A stretch of DNA of 64,000 nucleotides from Petunia secreta (Eukaryota > Streptophyta > Magnoliopsida > Solanales > Solanaceae). This document shows positions 34,781 to 46,050 of the stretch, in pieces. Positions within the stretch are counted from its first letter, which is position 1; every line of letters begins with the position of its first letter. Below the pieces are notes generated by a model. It was given only the letters and a program-made list of their open reading frames with translations, made no database searches and was not told the DNA's origin. The stretch lies in the NCBI GenBank assembly GCA_029990175.1, contig JARKIP010000099.1, positions 62,001 through 126,000 on the forward strand, given 5' to 3'. A program made the translations under genes and the position numbers.

Positions 34781-35566
34781 TTGTTCCAAGGTCGAGCTCT
34801 TCGCAGATCTCAGCAAGATGTCAATGACCTCAACATAAAAAAATTCGCAAACGTCATAACTGGCGGCGTAGAAGTAAACGACATCAACTTTTCCTCGGTG
34901 AGGAAGGCCGCGAAATTCTCAATCGGAATGGAAAGAAGAGCCCAAATTGAAGGGGGTGATAATAAAATCATTTTTGACGAAGGAGATTGCCACGAGGTAA
35001 TGATCCCTCATCATGAGGCCCTGGTTATTACCTTAAGAGTTAATGATTCGGACGTAAAACGGGTCTTAATAGACCTTGGAAATTTCGTAAATATCATCAA
35101 TCGTAGAGCTATTGAACAAATGTGGCTAAAAGACCTCGTCGTCCCGAAGACAACCACTTTAGCGGGATTCAACAACTCTGTAGAAAGGACCCTAGGAGAG
35201 ATCACCCTCGTGACCACCGCCGAGGGAGTTGATAAGAATACGACTTTCCAAATAATGAACGAGGATATGGCCTACAACGTCATCCTTGGAAGGCCTTGGA
35301 TTCACGAAATGGAGGCCGTACCGTCAACCCTCCATCAAGTAATTAAGTTTCCCATTCCGTGGGGAATTCGTGCAATTCGAAGTGACCGATTAGCGGCTCG
35401 AAAATGTTATTCAGTCACTGTTAAAAATAGGAATACCCCGATCGGGCATTCGAAATCACAACCAAGCAGCTCGGAGCCCCATGAAGAGGAGAGCTCGGTC
35501 CAAAAAGCAGTTCCTCTTAAGCAAGAAGAGAAGATCCCAACCTTCATCCAAGAGCCTAGGAAGTAA
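34781..35566 (+). pseudogene. Tat protease-region ORF (unit A)
   Basis: 261 codons open but with no ATG start (the frame opens at TTG). It contains MIPHHEALVITLRVND, then VLIDLGNFVNII, where Tat proteases usually have D-x-G-S-S (the unit B copy reads DHGSSVNII), and YNVILGRPWIHEMEAVPSTLHQ. These are typical of the Tat Gag-protease junction. It starts only about 30 bp after the primer site, so nearly all of gag is missing. A stop at 35566 separates it from reverse transcriptase. Confidence 0.75.
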
Positions 35567-35603
35567 AAGGACAAGGACTCAACGGTGGAAGAGCTAGAAT
35601 CTC

Positions 35604-36202
35604 ATGCCTTGTCGGAAAAGTTCCCGAAAAAGAGAAATATTCGTGGGCTCGGAGCTGGACGCCGAATCTAAAAAGGCTCTCATCAAATTATTAAAAGCCA
35701 ACGATAATTGCTTTGCTTGGTCTCACGCAGACATGGTGGGGATCGACCCCGAGATCATGACGCACAAGCTGAATGTAGATCCCAACCATCGCCTGGTGAA
35801 ACAGAAGAAAAGGCCCCACGTCGGAGTAAAGAAGAAGGCGATCCAAGACGAAACCAAGAGGTTGCTCGATAATGGATTCATAAGAGAAGTCAAGTACCCA
35901 GATTGGCTCGCTAATGTGGTAGTGGTACCCAAGAAAAATGGCAAATAGAGGATGTGTGTCGACTACACCGACTTGAATAAAGCTTGCCTTAAAGACTCCT
36001 ACCCTCTACCCAAAATAGACAGGTTAATAGACTCCACGGCTGGACACAAACTCTTAATCTTTTTGGATGCGTATTCGGGTACAATTAGATCCTGATGGAC
36101 CCCAGTGATGAAGAAAAAACTTCTTTCATCATGGATGAAGAAACTTATTGCTACAAGGTGATACCCTTTGGTCTCAAGAACGCTGGAGCAACTTATCAAA
36201 GG
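35604..36202 (+). pseudogene. Tat reverse transcriptase, N-terminal part (unit A)
   Basis: Reads ALIKLLKANDNCFAWSHADMVGIDP, NVVVVPKKNGK then a stop (35946), then RMCVDYTDLNKAC and VIPFGLKNAGATYQR, with a frameshift near 36080. It stops at the junction before the catalytic YxDD motif. Confidence 0.8.
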
Positions 36203-36255
36203 ACGAGATATACTATCATGTTAAGCAATGTGCAACCATTCGTCATCTTTTGAAA
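36203..36255. other. Duplication junction with filler DNA
   Basis: The Tat sequence stops at 36202. Seventeen bases (36203-36219) match neither side. Then 31 bases (36220-36250) copy 23192-23222, which lies about 50 bp inside the unit. A few bases later the unit starts again (36256 equals 23141). The copied 31-mer occurs again in place at about 36308. Confidence 0.88.
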
Positions 36256-36619
36256 TAGTTTTGAAATTCTCCCAAATCAAAATAAAAACAGAAATATTTA
36301 CTTACTGTTAAGCAATGTGCTACCATTCGTCATCTTTTATAGTATAGCTACTTATAAGACTTTGTTCACGGGGACAATAACCAAATGACTTTTGACTCAA
36401 ACATTAGAATAAATGGTTACTAACAAATATGGGTAGATTATTTATACCACAATAAATTGTAAAATTTACATATATTCGATTATTATGAACTTAATACATT
36501 TAATTTTAACAATTAAAAATTAATGTAAATCACATTTATAAAAAAGAACATAAGGTAGGAAATTATTAGGGTCAAGAGAGAAGTTTATGAACTTCACACA
36601 AAATTAATCAAACTGACAA

Positions 36620-37345
36620 TCTATTGTAATGCAGATTGGGCAGCATGCCCCAATACAAGGAGATCTATTACAGGATACATTATTCAGTTATTGATTCTCT
36701 AATTTACTAGAAATCAAAGGAACAACAGCCAATGAATAGAAGTTCAGCAAAGACTAAATATAGGAGCATAGTATCAGTTGTAGCGGAAACAATCTGGTTG
36801 GTTGGAATACTAAAGGAGCGGCATGTTTCAATAAAAGAACTTGACGAATTGCATCGTTATAGAAAAGCTGCAATATAGATAGCATCATATCCTATTTTTT
36901 ATAAGAGGATAAAACACATAGAGATGGATTTCCATTTCATACGAAAAAATATCAAGAAGTGGTGATTGCACAAAATTACTTTTTCTTGAAAGGTTCAAAT
37001 AGCAGACTTGCTTACAAAAACACTGGAAGTGCACAACATCATATCTTGTTATCCAAGCGAGGAGTTCTAAATGTCTTTCACCCTCCAAGTTGAGGGAGAG
37101 TGACGAGTTAGGAGAATTTTAGGGGTCAATCGAGAAATAAAATGAACTGTGTGAGTTAGTTGTAGAGTTGTTTGGTAGTTAATTTAAAAGACACTAACGT
37201 GCAAAAAAGTTAGAAGTTCGAAGATATTTTAAGTTCCCTACACACTTTAGCTCTGTACGAATTTATTGTTTCTTCTTAATTAAAGCTCTAAAGAACTTAT
37301 TATTGAAAAAAAATTCTGCTGAGTTCAAAGAATCAAGGAAATTAG
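36620..37345 (+). pseudogene. Ty1/copia 3' fragment, unit B
   Basis: Copy of 23500-24215 with the same RNase H words and the same frameshift (CAGTTATTGATTCTC region) and the LTR-like tail. Differences are scattered point changes. Confidence 0.75.
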
Positions 37346-37569
37346 CAACATACCGTATTCCACCCATCTATTAAGCTCGTATAGTGGCCTATGAGTTTAC
37401 TTGTGCTTAAAATAATAATTTTGTTATGTTTCCAAACCAGTAAGACATAGACAAAAGGAAATGAATTCGAATATTGATCAAACTCTATTGCATTGCCAGG
37501 TTACATCTCTCGGGTCATGTGAAAACAAAATGACAACAGAAGAATATATGTAGAAAATATGTTTGTCAT

Positions 37570-38640
37570 CATTTCAAAAATGGCACTATAAAGCAAGAAA
37601 ATTACAAATGAAGGTCCATGCTTCTTTCTTATATGACATAACACAACCCTTATTTTTTTAAATTTGAGCTTTCCATCAAAATAAAAAATCCTACCTGCCA
37701 CTGTCCTCCTCCCGCCACTGACCCACCAGCATCCACACTCCGACGGTGGTGGCCGGTGGCCAGAAAACTGAAAATCGTCGGATTTCACAAAAAATATTTA
37801 TTTCTTCGCCAAAATTTTTCATTTTGTTTCACCGAAGCTTTACTTTTCTTGTTTTGTTTAGATCATTATTTTTGATGAATTTATACACATAAATCTACCA
37901 AAACTAATAATTTATATATGTAGATACACAGACAAATATTATCTATACAAGGAGAAAAATACAAAAATACATACTGAAAACACAACAATCATACCCACAT
38001 TCATAATAATATGCAAATCTAAAGTTTTATACACCTTTATTCATTTTAGACACATACTTATATACGTGTATACCACTTTATATAAGTTTATATACTGCAT
38101 ACGTACTGTATAAATTTAAATAAAAAATATATAAAAGTGTATAAAAATATAAAATAGCATTTATACGATGTTTCTTAGAAGATCCACATCGCACTTCAAA
38201 GTAAAACACCATATTTATTCAAAATCTTAAGCTAAACCACCAGATCTGTACAATTTTTCAAGAAAAATACTAGATCTGTCCAAATCCTTAATTAAAAAAA
38301 TCAAATTTATACATAAAATATATATTTTTAATATAATAATCAAGGATCCACAAAAATTAATTAAGAAATAGAGAAGAATAGAGTTACACCAGAGTTTTTG
38401 TAAGAAAAAAATAGAAGAAACGCAGCTCGGTGGCGGCACCGGTGATGTAGCGATGAAGGACCAGCGGTGAAGCAAAAGTGATGAGGCGGCGAGAATAGGA
38501 GATGTACTTTTGGGCTACTAAGGTATTTTTTAGAGGAGAAAGAAAATTGAGGCTGGTAGGATTTTTTTGGAAGAGGAGGAACTAATGGACTATTAGGGTT
38601 GTAATTTTTATTAGCACGAGTTAGCTATTCGGGTAAGAAT
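37570..38640. mobile_element. Non-autonomous DNA element, copy 2 counterpart, unit B
   Basis: Copy of 24490-25560 produced by the large duplication, not by transposition. Contains the same CGGTGGTGGCCGGTGG patch (near 37742). Confidence 0.4.
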
Positions 38641-39112
38641 ATAAAATAAGAGCTCGTATTAATAATTTTTATGTATTATTTGTCTCATAGTGTAAAAATA
38701 TTATTTTTGTTGCTTCACACCTTTAAAAATTCATGTATCCCTTCAAACACAACAAAATTTAAAAGGCACTGTCTGGTAGGAATACAAGAAGCAATTGAAG
38801 AAGGCAGAGCAATGGAATGTGGAACTCCCCTACACTTTTGCTTTCATTGTACAAAACTGAGCCAACATTTCAGATTTCCACGCCTTCCCTCCCCCCTCCC
38901 CCCACACACTCACACTCCACAACCCTTTTTATGGTTTAATGTAAACATGTCAGTGTGTACTCCCCTTCTGATATTTAGAGTTTCTAAGCACTGTACTCCC
39001 CTTTCGAGCGTGCTTAGTTCATCAATCATGTCAACTGATTTTTTTCCCCTACGATAATACATAAAAACACTCCTAAACTTTGCTTGGTTTACAATCGGCA
39101 CATCCAAATTTG
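38641..39112. other. Intergenic left of the Athila-like element, unit B
   Basis: Counterpart of 25561-26130. No gene. Ends at the target duplication TATTA (39113-39117). Confidence 0.5.
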
Positions 39113-39117
39113 TATTA

Positions 39118-40470
39118 TGATGTTCGGCATTTTATGCCTACTTTTCCTTAATAGTTCCGCACATTTGAGCTTGTTTTGCACTTGTTTGGTGGCTTGTGAA
39201 TATGGTTTTACGCTGATGTTGTGTTGTTCGTGTGTAGGTCGTTACGCGATACATTTGGAGCGTTTCGAAGCTTGATTGAGCATGAATTGATTGGATGATG
39301 ATTGAAGATTGGATCGAGCACACAAAGGCACGACACGAGCCGAGTTTGGAGCGGAAAAGAGCAATTTTTGGCCTAGCGCTGCAGCCTCCGCGCCGCGCCA
39401 TCCATAGCGCGAGGAGGTCTGCGCGTTTCAAGGCGCGTCGCAGGGCTAAGGCACGAAGCCTGGAGGCGTGTTCTGGTCGTTTGCACACTTTTCGGGGCGC
39501 GGGGCGCCCGTTATAGCGCCCCTTATGCGCGATTTTACTTCCTATTCCTTCTAGTTTTGGGTTTAACTTATTTACAAGGGTTTGGAAACAATATAAATAG
39601 TTTATTACTTAGTTTTTGTAAGGAGTTCTTGACTTTGGAGCAATATTGAGAGCTACACACTTCATTGAACAAGGGTTATTCCCAAATCTTTCATCTATTA
39701 CATCAATTATTTCATTATTACACCAAATCTTTGCCTTGTGATTATGAATATGTGTGGCTAATTTCCTAACGTTCTGGGGTTAGAGTTTACATGAAAGTTG
39801 ATTGTTGAAGATTGATTTCCATTGATTGAATCCCATAACGGGTTACTTATTCTTTCTTGATTTAACTTGTATAATTGTTAGAGCTCGATAGTTATACATC
39901 ATCTATGGTTTTTGGGTTGAACTTGAAAGAGAGAACCTAATTACGTAATAAGGAAGAATAGAACTAGTTTGTGAACCCGGGCATCGGGGAATCAATTCGC
40001 GGGTAGGATAGACATATACTTGCTTGCCTAGTTTAACTAATTACAGGATCGTTAATGCGTGCATGTGATTTAACCCGTAGACATACAGGGATTAGAGTAG
40101 CTTGCATAGATTGTGAAGAACTGAAAGGTTTTCATAATTACAATTAACCTGTCAGTTAGTAACCCGGGATTTAAGAAGTGAAATCAATTGAATACATCAA
40201 CTGGATTGTTCGTAATTCTAACCTTGGATCGCTCCCTTGATATTGTTAACAACCAAAGTTTTGCCCCATTGCTTGATTACATTCCAGCACTTTAATTACT
40301 GCACTTTAGTATAAAAACTCTTACAATCATTGGAAAAAGACCCCTGGATAGTTTGTTCAGGAATTGTTTATTAAGCACTACTCTGCATAGTCCTCGTGGG
40401 AACGATACTCGACTTTGTCACTTTATTACTTGGCGACCGCGTATACTTGCGTGTGCGTTTGGGAGCAACA
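39118..40470 (+). repeat. 5' LTR (1353 bp)
   Basis: Starts TGATGTTCGGC and ends GGGAGCAACA. A GCGC-rich patch lies at 39370-39535 and a TATA box TATAAATA at 39592-39599. The motif GGGAACGATACTCGAC lies near the end (about 40398). Confidence 0.96.
39592..39599 (+). promoter_or_regulatory. LTR TATA box
   Basis: TATAAATA in CAATATAAATAG, the only good TATA in the LTR. It would drive the genomic RNA. Same at 50781-50788 in the 3' LTR. Confidence 0.65.
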
Positions 40471-40476
40471 AGTTTT

Positions 40477-40494
40477 TGGCGCCGTTGCCGGGGA
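40477..40494 (+). other. Primer-binding site (tRNA-Asp)
   Basis: TGGCGCCGTTGCCGGGGA, six bases after the LTR, an 18-nt match to the complement of the tRNA-Asp 3' end. Confidence 0.93.
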
Positions 40495-40592
40495 CTAATT
40501 ACGGACTAATTACTTTTGAACAATTACTTAATTGCTATTCAGGTTTAATTTTTTGTTGAGTTTCTTGTGCTGTTTCAGGCAATAGGTTTTGA

Positions 40593-43500
40593 ATGCAAAG
40601 GAACAAAAAGGACGAATCACTCGCACCTTTTGATCCCGAGCCTGAAAGAACCTTGAGGAAGACAAGGAAAGAAGCGAGAGATCGAGAAGCATTAGCAATC
40701 GTACTTGCATCTCTTCCTGTTGAAATGGCTGAAGAACAAACAGTAGCAGTGCGAGATGTGGCTCTTCCTAGTCTGAAAGGAGTAGAGTCAAGTATTGTGA
40801 AGCCTGCTATTACTGGGAACTTTGAGATCAAGCCCGGCATGATTCAGTTGCTGCATGTGACGGGGCAATATGGTGGATTCCTGCATGAAGATCCGCAGCA
40901 ACACTTGCAGAACTTTCTGGAGATCAGTGATACTTATACACCGACAGGTGTGCCTACTGATTATGTGCGAATGACTTTGTTCCCATTTTCATTGATTGGG
41001 ACAGCAAGGAAGTGGTTAAAGGCTGAAAAGCCTGGGTCTATCACTACTTGGGAGGATTTAGCTAAGAAATTCTTGGCTAAGTTTTATCCATCGGCTAAGA
41101 CGGCCAGGTTGAGGAGTGCCATTTTGTCCTTCAGGCAGTTTGAAGGCGAATCATTATATGCAGCCTGGGAGAGATTTAAAGCGTTATTGAGAGATTGTCC
41201 TCACCACAATCAAACTAATGAGGTTATTGCACACACTTTTGTTGAGGGATTGAACCAACATACTAAGATTGTGGTTGATGCTGCTGCTGGAGGCCAAGTG
41301 CTGGCCTTAAATTTTGAACAGATCTATGACTTACTTGATAAGTTTTCACAGAGCAATCCTGATTGGCAGGGTGATGGCAGAGCTAATATACTTAGTGAGG
41401 GGGCTAGCAGAGCGGCTACACAGAAAGCTGCTGGGGTACTTCAACTTGATGGAATCACAGAGTTGCGAGCGAAGATGGATGCAATTTCCAATCAAATCAA
41501 CAAGCTGGCTCTCCAAGCAAAGCCACAACCAGCTCCAGTGCAGCAAGTTCAGGCCTTTTGTGAGGTATGTGGTGAGGATCATAGCACTGAGGTTTGTCCC
41601 TCTAACCCAGAATCAGTGTATTATGTGGGTAATCAGAACAGATCACAGGGCAAAAACCGAAATCAGTATGGTAATAATTATAACACGGGTTGGCGTAATC
41701 ACCCAAATTTTTCTTGGAGAGATACCCGTGAGCAGTTTCAGGGTAATGAGAGAGCCCAATTTACTCAAAACAATGCACCACAGCAGGGATCACAGTCTCA
41801 GGCTCAGCCACAGCAGTCTAATACTATGGAGGATATGCTCAAGAAAATTCTTGCAGGGCAGCAAAAGCTCATTGATGAGTCAGCATCTCAGGCACAAACA
41901 ATAAAAGATTTGAGCAATGCACAGAAAGATCTTGAAAGGCAATTGGGGCAGCTTGCTGGAGCACAAAATAATAGACCTCGGGGTGCTTTACCGAGTGATA
42001 CAGAGAAGAATCCTAGAGAATTTGTGCAAGCAATGACTTTGAGGAATGGAAGAGCACTGGAGGAAGTTCCCCCAAAGCCAAAGAAGCCTGTTGGTGAGTT
42101 AGAGCCAAATGTTGATAGGGAGGTGGAAAAAGAAGCAGAAAAGGTAACCGAAAAGCAGCCCGCGTCTGCTATTGTGAGACCACCACCACCTTTCCCGCAG
42201 AGACTTCAGAAGCAGAAAGTTGATGCAGCATGCAAGAAATTTTTGGAGATATTGAGTCAAATTCAGGTAAATATTCCTTTGGTGGAGCTTTTGCGGGATG
42301 TTCCCAAATATGCTAAATACATCAAGGATATTGTTGCTAACAAGAGAAGATTGACTGAGTTTGAGACAGTTGCACTTACTGAGGAGTGCAGTTCCAGAGT
42401 TAGAAGCAAGCTTCCGCAGAAATTGAAGGACCCGGGCAGTTTTACCATCCCTTTGAAAATTGGGGAACATGAGGTTGGTCGTGCTTTATGTGATTTGGGT
42501 GCTAGTGTGAATTTGATGCCTTCTTCAGTTTTTAGGAAGCTAGGCCTGTGTGAGCCACGACCCACTACTGTGACCCTGCAGCTTGCTGATAGATCTTTGA
42601 CATGCCCTGAGGGGATTATTGAGGATGTGCTTGTACAAGTGGGTCAGTTCATATTACCCGTTGATTTTATTATTCTTGATTATGAAGCTGATCCTGAGGT
42701 TCCTCTCATCTTGGGAAGAGGATTTTTGGCTACTGCTGATGCTGTTATTAGAGTCAGAGCTGGCAAGATGATCATGAAGGTAAATGGGGAAGAAGCTGTG
42801 TTTAATGTGTTCAGAGCTACCCAGCTTCCTTCTCATTATGAAGAGTTGTCCATGGTAAAGGTAATAGATGATGAGTTGACTGCTGATGAGAGGTCATTCT
42901 TGGCTTCTAATGTTGATTCTTTGGAAAGGGCACTCTTATGTGATGATGATGATATCCTGAAGGATGAAGATACTGAAGAATTTGTGGAGGTTCTTAATAT
43001 GCAGAGTAGATTCATCCCAGGGTGGAAGAAATTTGAGGAGCTTGATAGACCATTGACCTTAGCTCCTGCTAAACCGTCTATTGAGAAAGCTCCTAATCTT
43101 GAGCTCAAACCTTTACCCGCACATTTACGTTATGCTTATTTGGGTGAAGGTAATACTTTGCCCGTGATCCTTTCTTCTTTGTTGTCTGATGTGCAGGTTG
43201 AGAAGGTGTTGCGGGTATTGCGAGAGCGCAAGAGAGCTATTGGCTGGACTATTGCTGATATTAGAGGGATTAGTCCTTCCTTCTGCATGCATAAAATTCT
43301 CTTGGAAGAAGATCATAAGCCATCCATAGAGCAGCAGAGGAGGCTAAATCCAATCATGAAGGAGGTGGTGAAGAAAGAAGTCATCAAGTGGCTGGATGCT
43401 GGTATTATTTTTCCTATCTCTGACAGCAAGTGGGTGAGTCCGGTGCAGTGTGTTCCTAAGAAAGGGGGCATGACAGTGGTGAAGAATGAGAACAATGAGT

Positions 43501-43676
43501 TGATTCCTACAAGAACTGTTACAGGGTGGCGAATTTGCATTGATTATAGGAAGCTGAACAAGGCCACCAGGAAATATCACTTCCCACTCCCTTTTATTGA
43601 TCAGATGTTGGATAGACTAGCAGGCCATGAGTATTATTGTTTCTTGGATGGTTATTCGGGCTACATCAAATTGTGA
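40593..43676 (+). CDS. Gag-protease and N-terminal reverse transcriptase, Athila-like
   Basis: 1027 residues from an ATG 100 bp after the primer site. Order: retrotransposon-gag domain (about 85-240, with WEDLAKKFLAKFYPSAK and FKALLRDCPHH), a Gln-rich linker with the zinc knuckle CEVCGEDHSTEVC (about 323-335), then the aspartic protease region (about 620-720, catalytic DLGASVNLMP and LILGRGFLATA). The start of reverse transcriptase follows (VSPVQCVPKKGG, WRICIDYRKLNKATRKYHFP, FLDGYSGY). The frame then ends at TGA 43674-43676 because one base is missing just after the YSGY codons (about 43664), inside a universally conserved reverse-transcriptase motif. The polyprotein would otherwise run straight into the next ORF. 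Confidence 0.92.
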   Translation: MQRNKKDESLAPFDPEPERTLRKTRKEARDREALAIVLASLPVEMAEEQTVAVRDVALPSLKGVESSIVKPAITGNFEIKPGMIQLLHVTGQYGGFLHEDPQQHLQNFLEISDTYTPTGVPTDYVRMTLFPFSLIGTARKWLKAEKPGSITTWEDLAKKFLAKFYPSAKTARLRSAILSFRQFEGESLYAAWERFKALLRDCPHHNQTNEVIAHTFVEGLNQHTKIVVDAAAGGQVLALNFEQIYDLLDKFSQSNPDWQGDGRANILSEGASRAATQKAAGVLQLDGITELRAKMDAISNQINKLALQAKPQPAPVQQVQAFCEVCGEDHSTEVCPSNPESVYYVGNQNRSQGKNRNQYGNNYNTGWRNHPNFSWRDTREQFQGNERAQFTQNNAPQQGSQSQAQPQQSNTMEDMLKKILAGQQKLIDESASQAQTIKDLSNAQKDLERQLGQLAGAQNNRPRGALPSDTEKNPREFVQAMTLRNGRALEEVPPKPKKPVGELEPNVDREVEKEAEKVTEKQPASAIVRPPPPFPQRLQKQKVDAACKKFLEILSQIQVNIPLVELLRDVPKYAKYIKDIVANKRRLTEFETVALTEECSSRVRSKLPQKLKDPGSFTIPLKIGEHEVGRALCDLGASVNLMPSSVFRKLGLCEPRPTTVTLQLADRSLTCPEGIIEDVLVQVGQFILPVDFIILDYEADPEVPLILGRGFLATADAVIRVRAGKMIMKVNGEEAVFNVFRATQLPSHYEELSMVKVIDDELTADERSFLASNVDSLERALLCDDDDILKDEDTEEFVEVLNMQSRFIPGWKKFEELDRPLTLAPAKPSIEKAPNLELKPLPAHLRYAYLGEGNTLPVILSSLLSDVQVEKVLRVLRERKRAIGWTIADIRGISPSFCMHKILLEEDHKPSIEQQRRLNPIMKEVVKKEVIKWLDAGIIFPISDSKWVSPVQCVPKKGGMTVVKNENNELIPTRTVTGWRICIDYRKLNKATRKYHFPLPFIDQMLDRLAGHEYYCFLDGYSGYIKL

Positions 43677-45994
43677 TAGCCCCTGAAGACCAAGAGAAGA
43701 CCACTTTTACTTGTCCATATGGCACCTATGCATTTAGGAGGATGCCATTTGGGTTGTGTAATGCCCCAGGGACTTTTCAGCGGTGCATGATGGCTATTTT
43801 CACTGACATGGTGGAAAAATTTGTGGAGGTGTTTATGGATGATTTCTCAGTGGTTGGTGACTCTTTTGATGAATGCTTGAAGAACCTTGATGCTGTGCTG
43901 AGCCGTTGTGAAGAAACAAATCTGGTGCTGAATTGGGAAAAATGTCACTTTATGGTTCAAGAAGGCATAGTGCTTGGGCACAAGGTGTCAAAGCAAGGGA
44001 TTGAGGTTGACAAGGCGAAGATAGAGGCTATTGAGAAATTACCACCACCCATCTCTGTTAAGGGGGTGCGTAGTTTCTTGGGACATGCAGGGTTCTATAG
44101 ACGGTTCATAAAGGACTTCTCCAAAATTTCCACTCCCTTGTGCAAATTGTTGGAGAAGGATGTGAAATTTGTGTTTGATGATGCTTGTATTAAGGCGTTT
44201 GAAGAGTTGAAGAATAGGTTGGTGACCGCACCAATCATCATTGCTCCTGACTGGTCTTTGCCATTTGAATTGATGTGTGATGCGAGTGATAATGCTATTG
44301 GGGCTGTTCTAGGCCAAAGAATAGGAAGAATTTTTCACTCTATCTATTATGCAAGCAAGACGCTTGATGCAGCCCAGTCCAATTATACTACCACTGAGAA
44401 GGAGTTGCTAGCCGTGGTTTATGCTTTTGATAAATTCAGATCTTATTTGGTTGGCACTCGTGTTGTTGTCTACACTGATCATGCCGCAATCCGGTATTTG
44501 TTTGAAAAGAAGGACTCCAAGCCGAGACTTATTCGTTGGGTTCTCCTATTGCAAGAGTTTAATGTTGAAATTCGAGATCGCAAGGGGACTGAGAATCAAG
44601 TAGCTGATCATTTGTCAAGGCTGGAGAATAGAGATCATGTAGATGAGGGGCCTGAGATTAAAGAGGTATTTCCTGATGAGCAACTTTTTGCTCTAGAAGA
44701 AGCTGAAACACCATGGTATGCTGACATGGTAAATTTTCTTGTGAGTGATGTGTATCCCCCTGGGGCAACTGCTGAGCAAAAGCGTAAACTCCTTCATGAG
44801 AGCAGATTTTATGTGTGGGATGAGCCCTATTTGTACAAGATAGGTGCTGATCAACTAGCTAGGAGATGTGTTCCAAGGGAAGAAGTAGAGCCGATTCTAC
44901 AGAGCTGCCATTCCTCTCCTTATGGTGGCCACCTTGGTGGAGATCGAACAGCTGCAAAGGTACTGCAATCTGGTTTCTTTTGGCCTACTTTATTTAAAGA
45001 TGCTCATGCATTAGTGAAGCAATGTGATCGTTGCCAAAGAACGGGTACCATTACTAGGCGTCACGAGATGCCTTTGAACAATATTTTGGAGATTGAGCTG
45101 TTTGATTGTTGGGGTATTGATTTTATGGGTCCATTCCCACCTTCTATGGGCAATAAATATATCCTTGTAGCAGTTGATTATGCATCTAAATGGGTGGAGG
45201 CCATTGCACTTCCTACAAATGATGCAAGTGTGGTGGTGAAGTTCGTGAAGAAGAATATTTTCACTCGTTTTGGGACACCGCGGGCTATCATTAGTGATGA
45301 AGGTACGCATTTCTGTAACCGGTTGTTCAATAAATTATTGGCCAAGTATGGGGTTCGCCACAAGGTGGCTACGGCTTATCATCCCCAAACTAGTGGCCAA
45401 GTGGAAGTGTCTAACAGAGAGATCAAGCAAATCCTTGAGAAGACCGTGAATGCCTCGAGGAAGGATTGGGCTATGAAGTTAGATGATGCTCTCTGGGCCT
45501 ATCGAACTGCATTCAAAACGCCTGTTGGAACCTCTCCATATAGGCTTGTTTATGGGAAGGCTTGTCACTTGCCGGTTGAATTAGAGCATAAGGTGTATTG
45601 GGCTATTCAAAAGCTCAACTTTGATATGGCCTTAGCGGGTGAGAAGAGGATGCTCCAGTTGCATGAACTTGAAGAGTTCCGTTTCCATGCGTATGAAAAT
45701 GCGAAATTATATAAGGAACGGACAAAGAAGTGGCATGATAAGCACATTGCGCATCGCTCTTTTGAGCCCGGGCAGCGTGTATTGTTGTTCAACCCGAGGT
45801 TGAAATTGTTTCCGGGCAAGTTAAAGTCGAGATGGTCGGGGCCTTTTGAAGTTGTTCGGGTTACCGCACATGGAGCGGTTGCATTGAGAGCCCCGGGTTC
45901 TGAAAGCACATTTTTGGTTAATGGTCAACGGGTGAAACACTATTGGGGAGGTACGGTGAATCACCGCACTTCAATCACTTTGAGGGACCCTTGA
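43637..45994 (+). pseudogene. Pol C-terminal part: reverse transcriptase, RNase H, integrase
   Basis: This frame overlaps the first by 40 bases. The ATG at 43637 is only the first in frame, and pol-homologous sequence begins at about 43665. The reverse-transcriptase palm has RRMPFGLCNAPGTFQR and the catalytic FMDD (near 43835). RNase H has MCDASDNAIGAVLGQ and YTDHAAIRYL. Integrase has an HHCC finger ending CDRCQRTG, then catalytic residues in WGIDFMGPF, ISDEGTHF and SGQVEVSNREIK (D, D, E), and a C-terminal GPFEV module. No stop until 45994. All catalytic motifs look intact, so the single upstream frameshift is the only obvious defect. It is classed as a pseudogene because it has no own start and is cut from gag. 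Confidence 0.9.
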
Positions 45995-46002
45995 TTTATA
46001 CC

Positions 46003-46050
46003 CGTCGTGCCACGACGTTAAATAAGGCGCTTCTCGGGAGGCAACCCGAG
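46003..46050 (+). other. Two hairpins directly after the pol stop codon
   Basis: CGTCGTG-C-CACGACG (46003-46017) and CTCGGG-AGGCAA-CCCGAG (46033-46050). They begin nine bases after the pol stop. The second has a perfect 6-bp stem and a 6-nt loop. Confidence 0.7.

Larger units (their letters stand above)
23141..36202. repeat. Tandem duplication, unit A (13.1 kb)
   Basis: Collinear with unit B (36256-59857) from the TAGTTTTGAAATTCTCCC word at 23141 to the Tat reverse-transcriptase word AACTTATCAAAGG ending at 36202, with high identity by eye. Private to A: the 473-bp MITE at 29419, the solo LTR at 32854 and the segment 26907-27896 (lost from B). Confidence 0.93.
34207..36202 (+). mobile_element. 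Tat-lineage LTR element, 5' portion, cut by the duplication junction (unit A)
   Basis: LTR 34207-34745 (TGTATTGGGT...), a mutated primer site (about 34749-34765, GCGCCGTCTATGGGGA), then protease and the start of reverse transcriptase, ending abruptly at 36202. The same insertion is present and longer in unit B (57855 onward). The LTR begins at the TATA-like stretch upstream of the second defensin-like gene. Confidence 0.85.
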
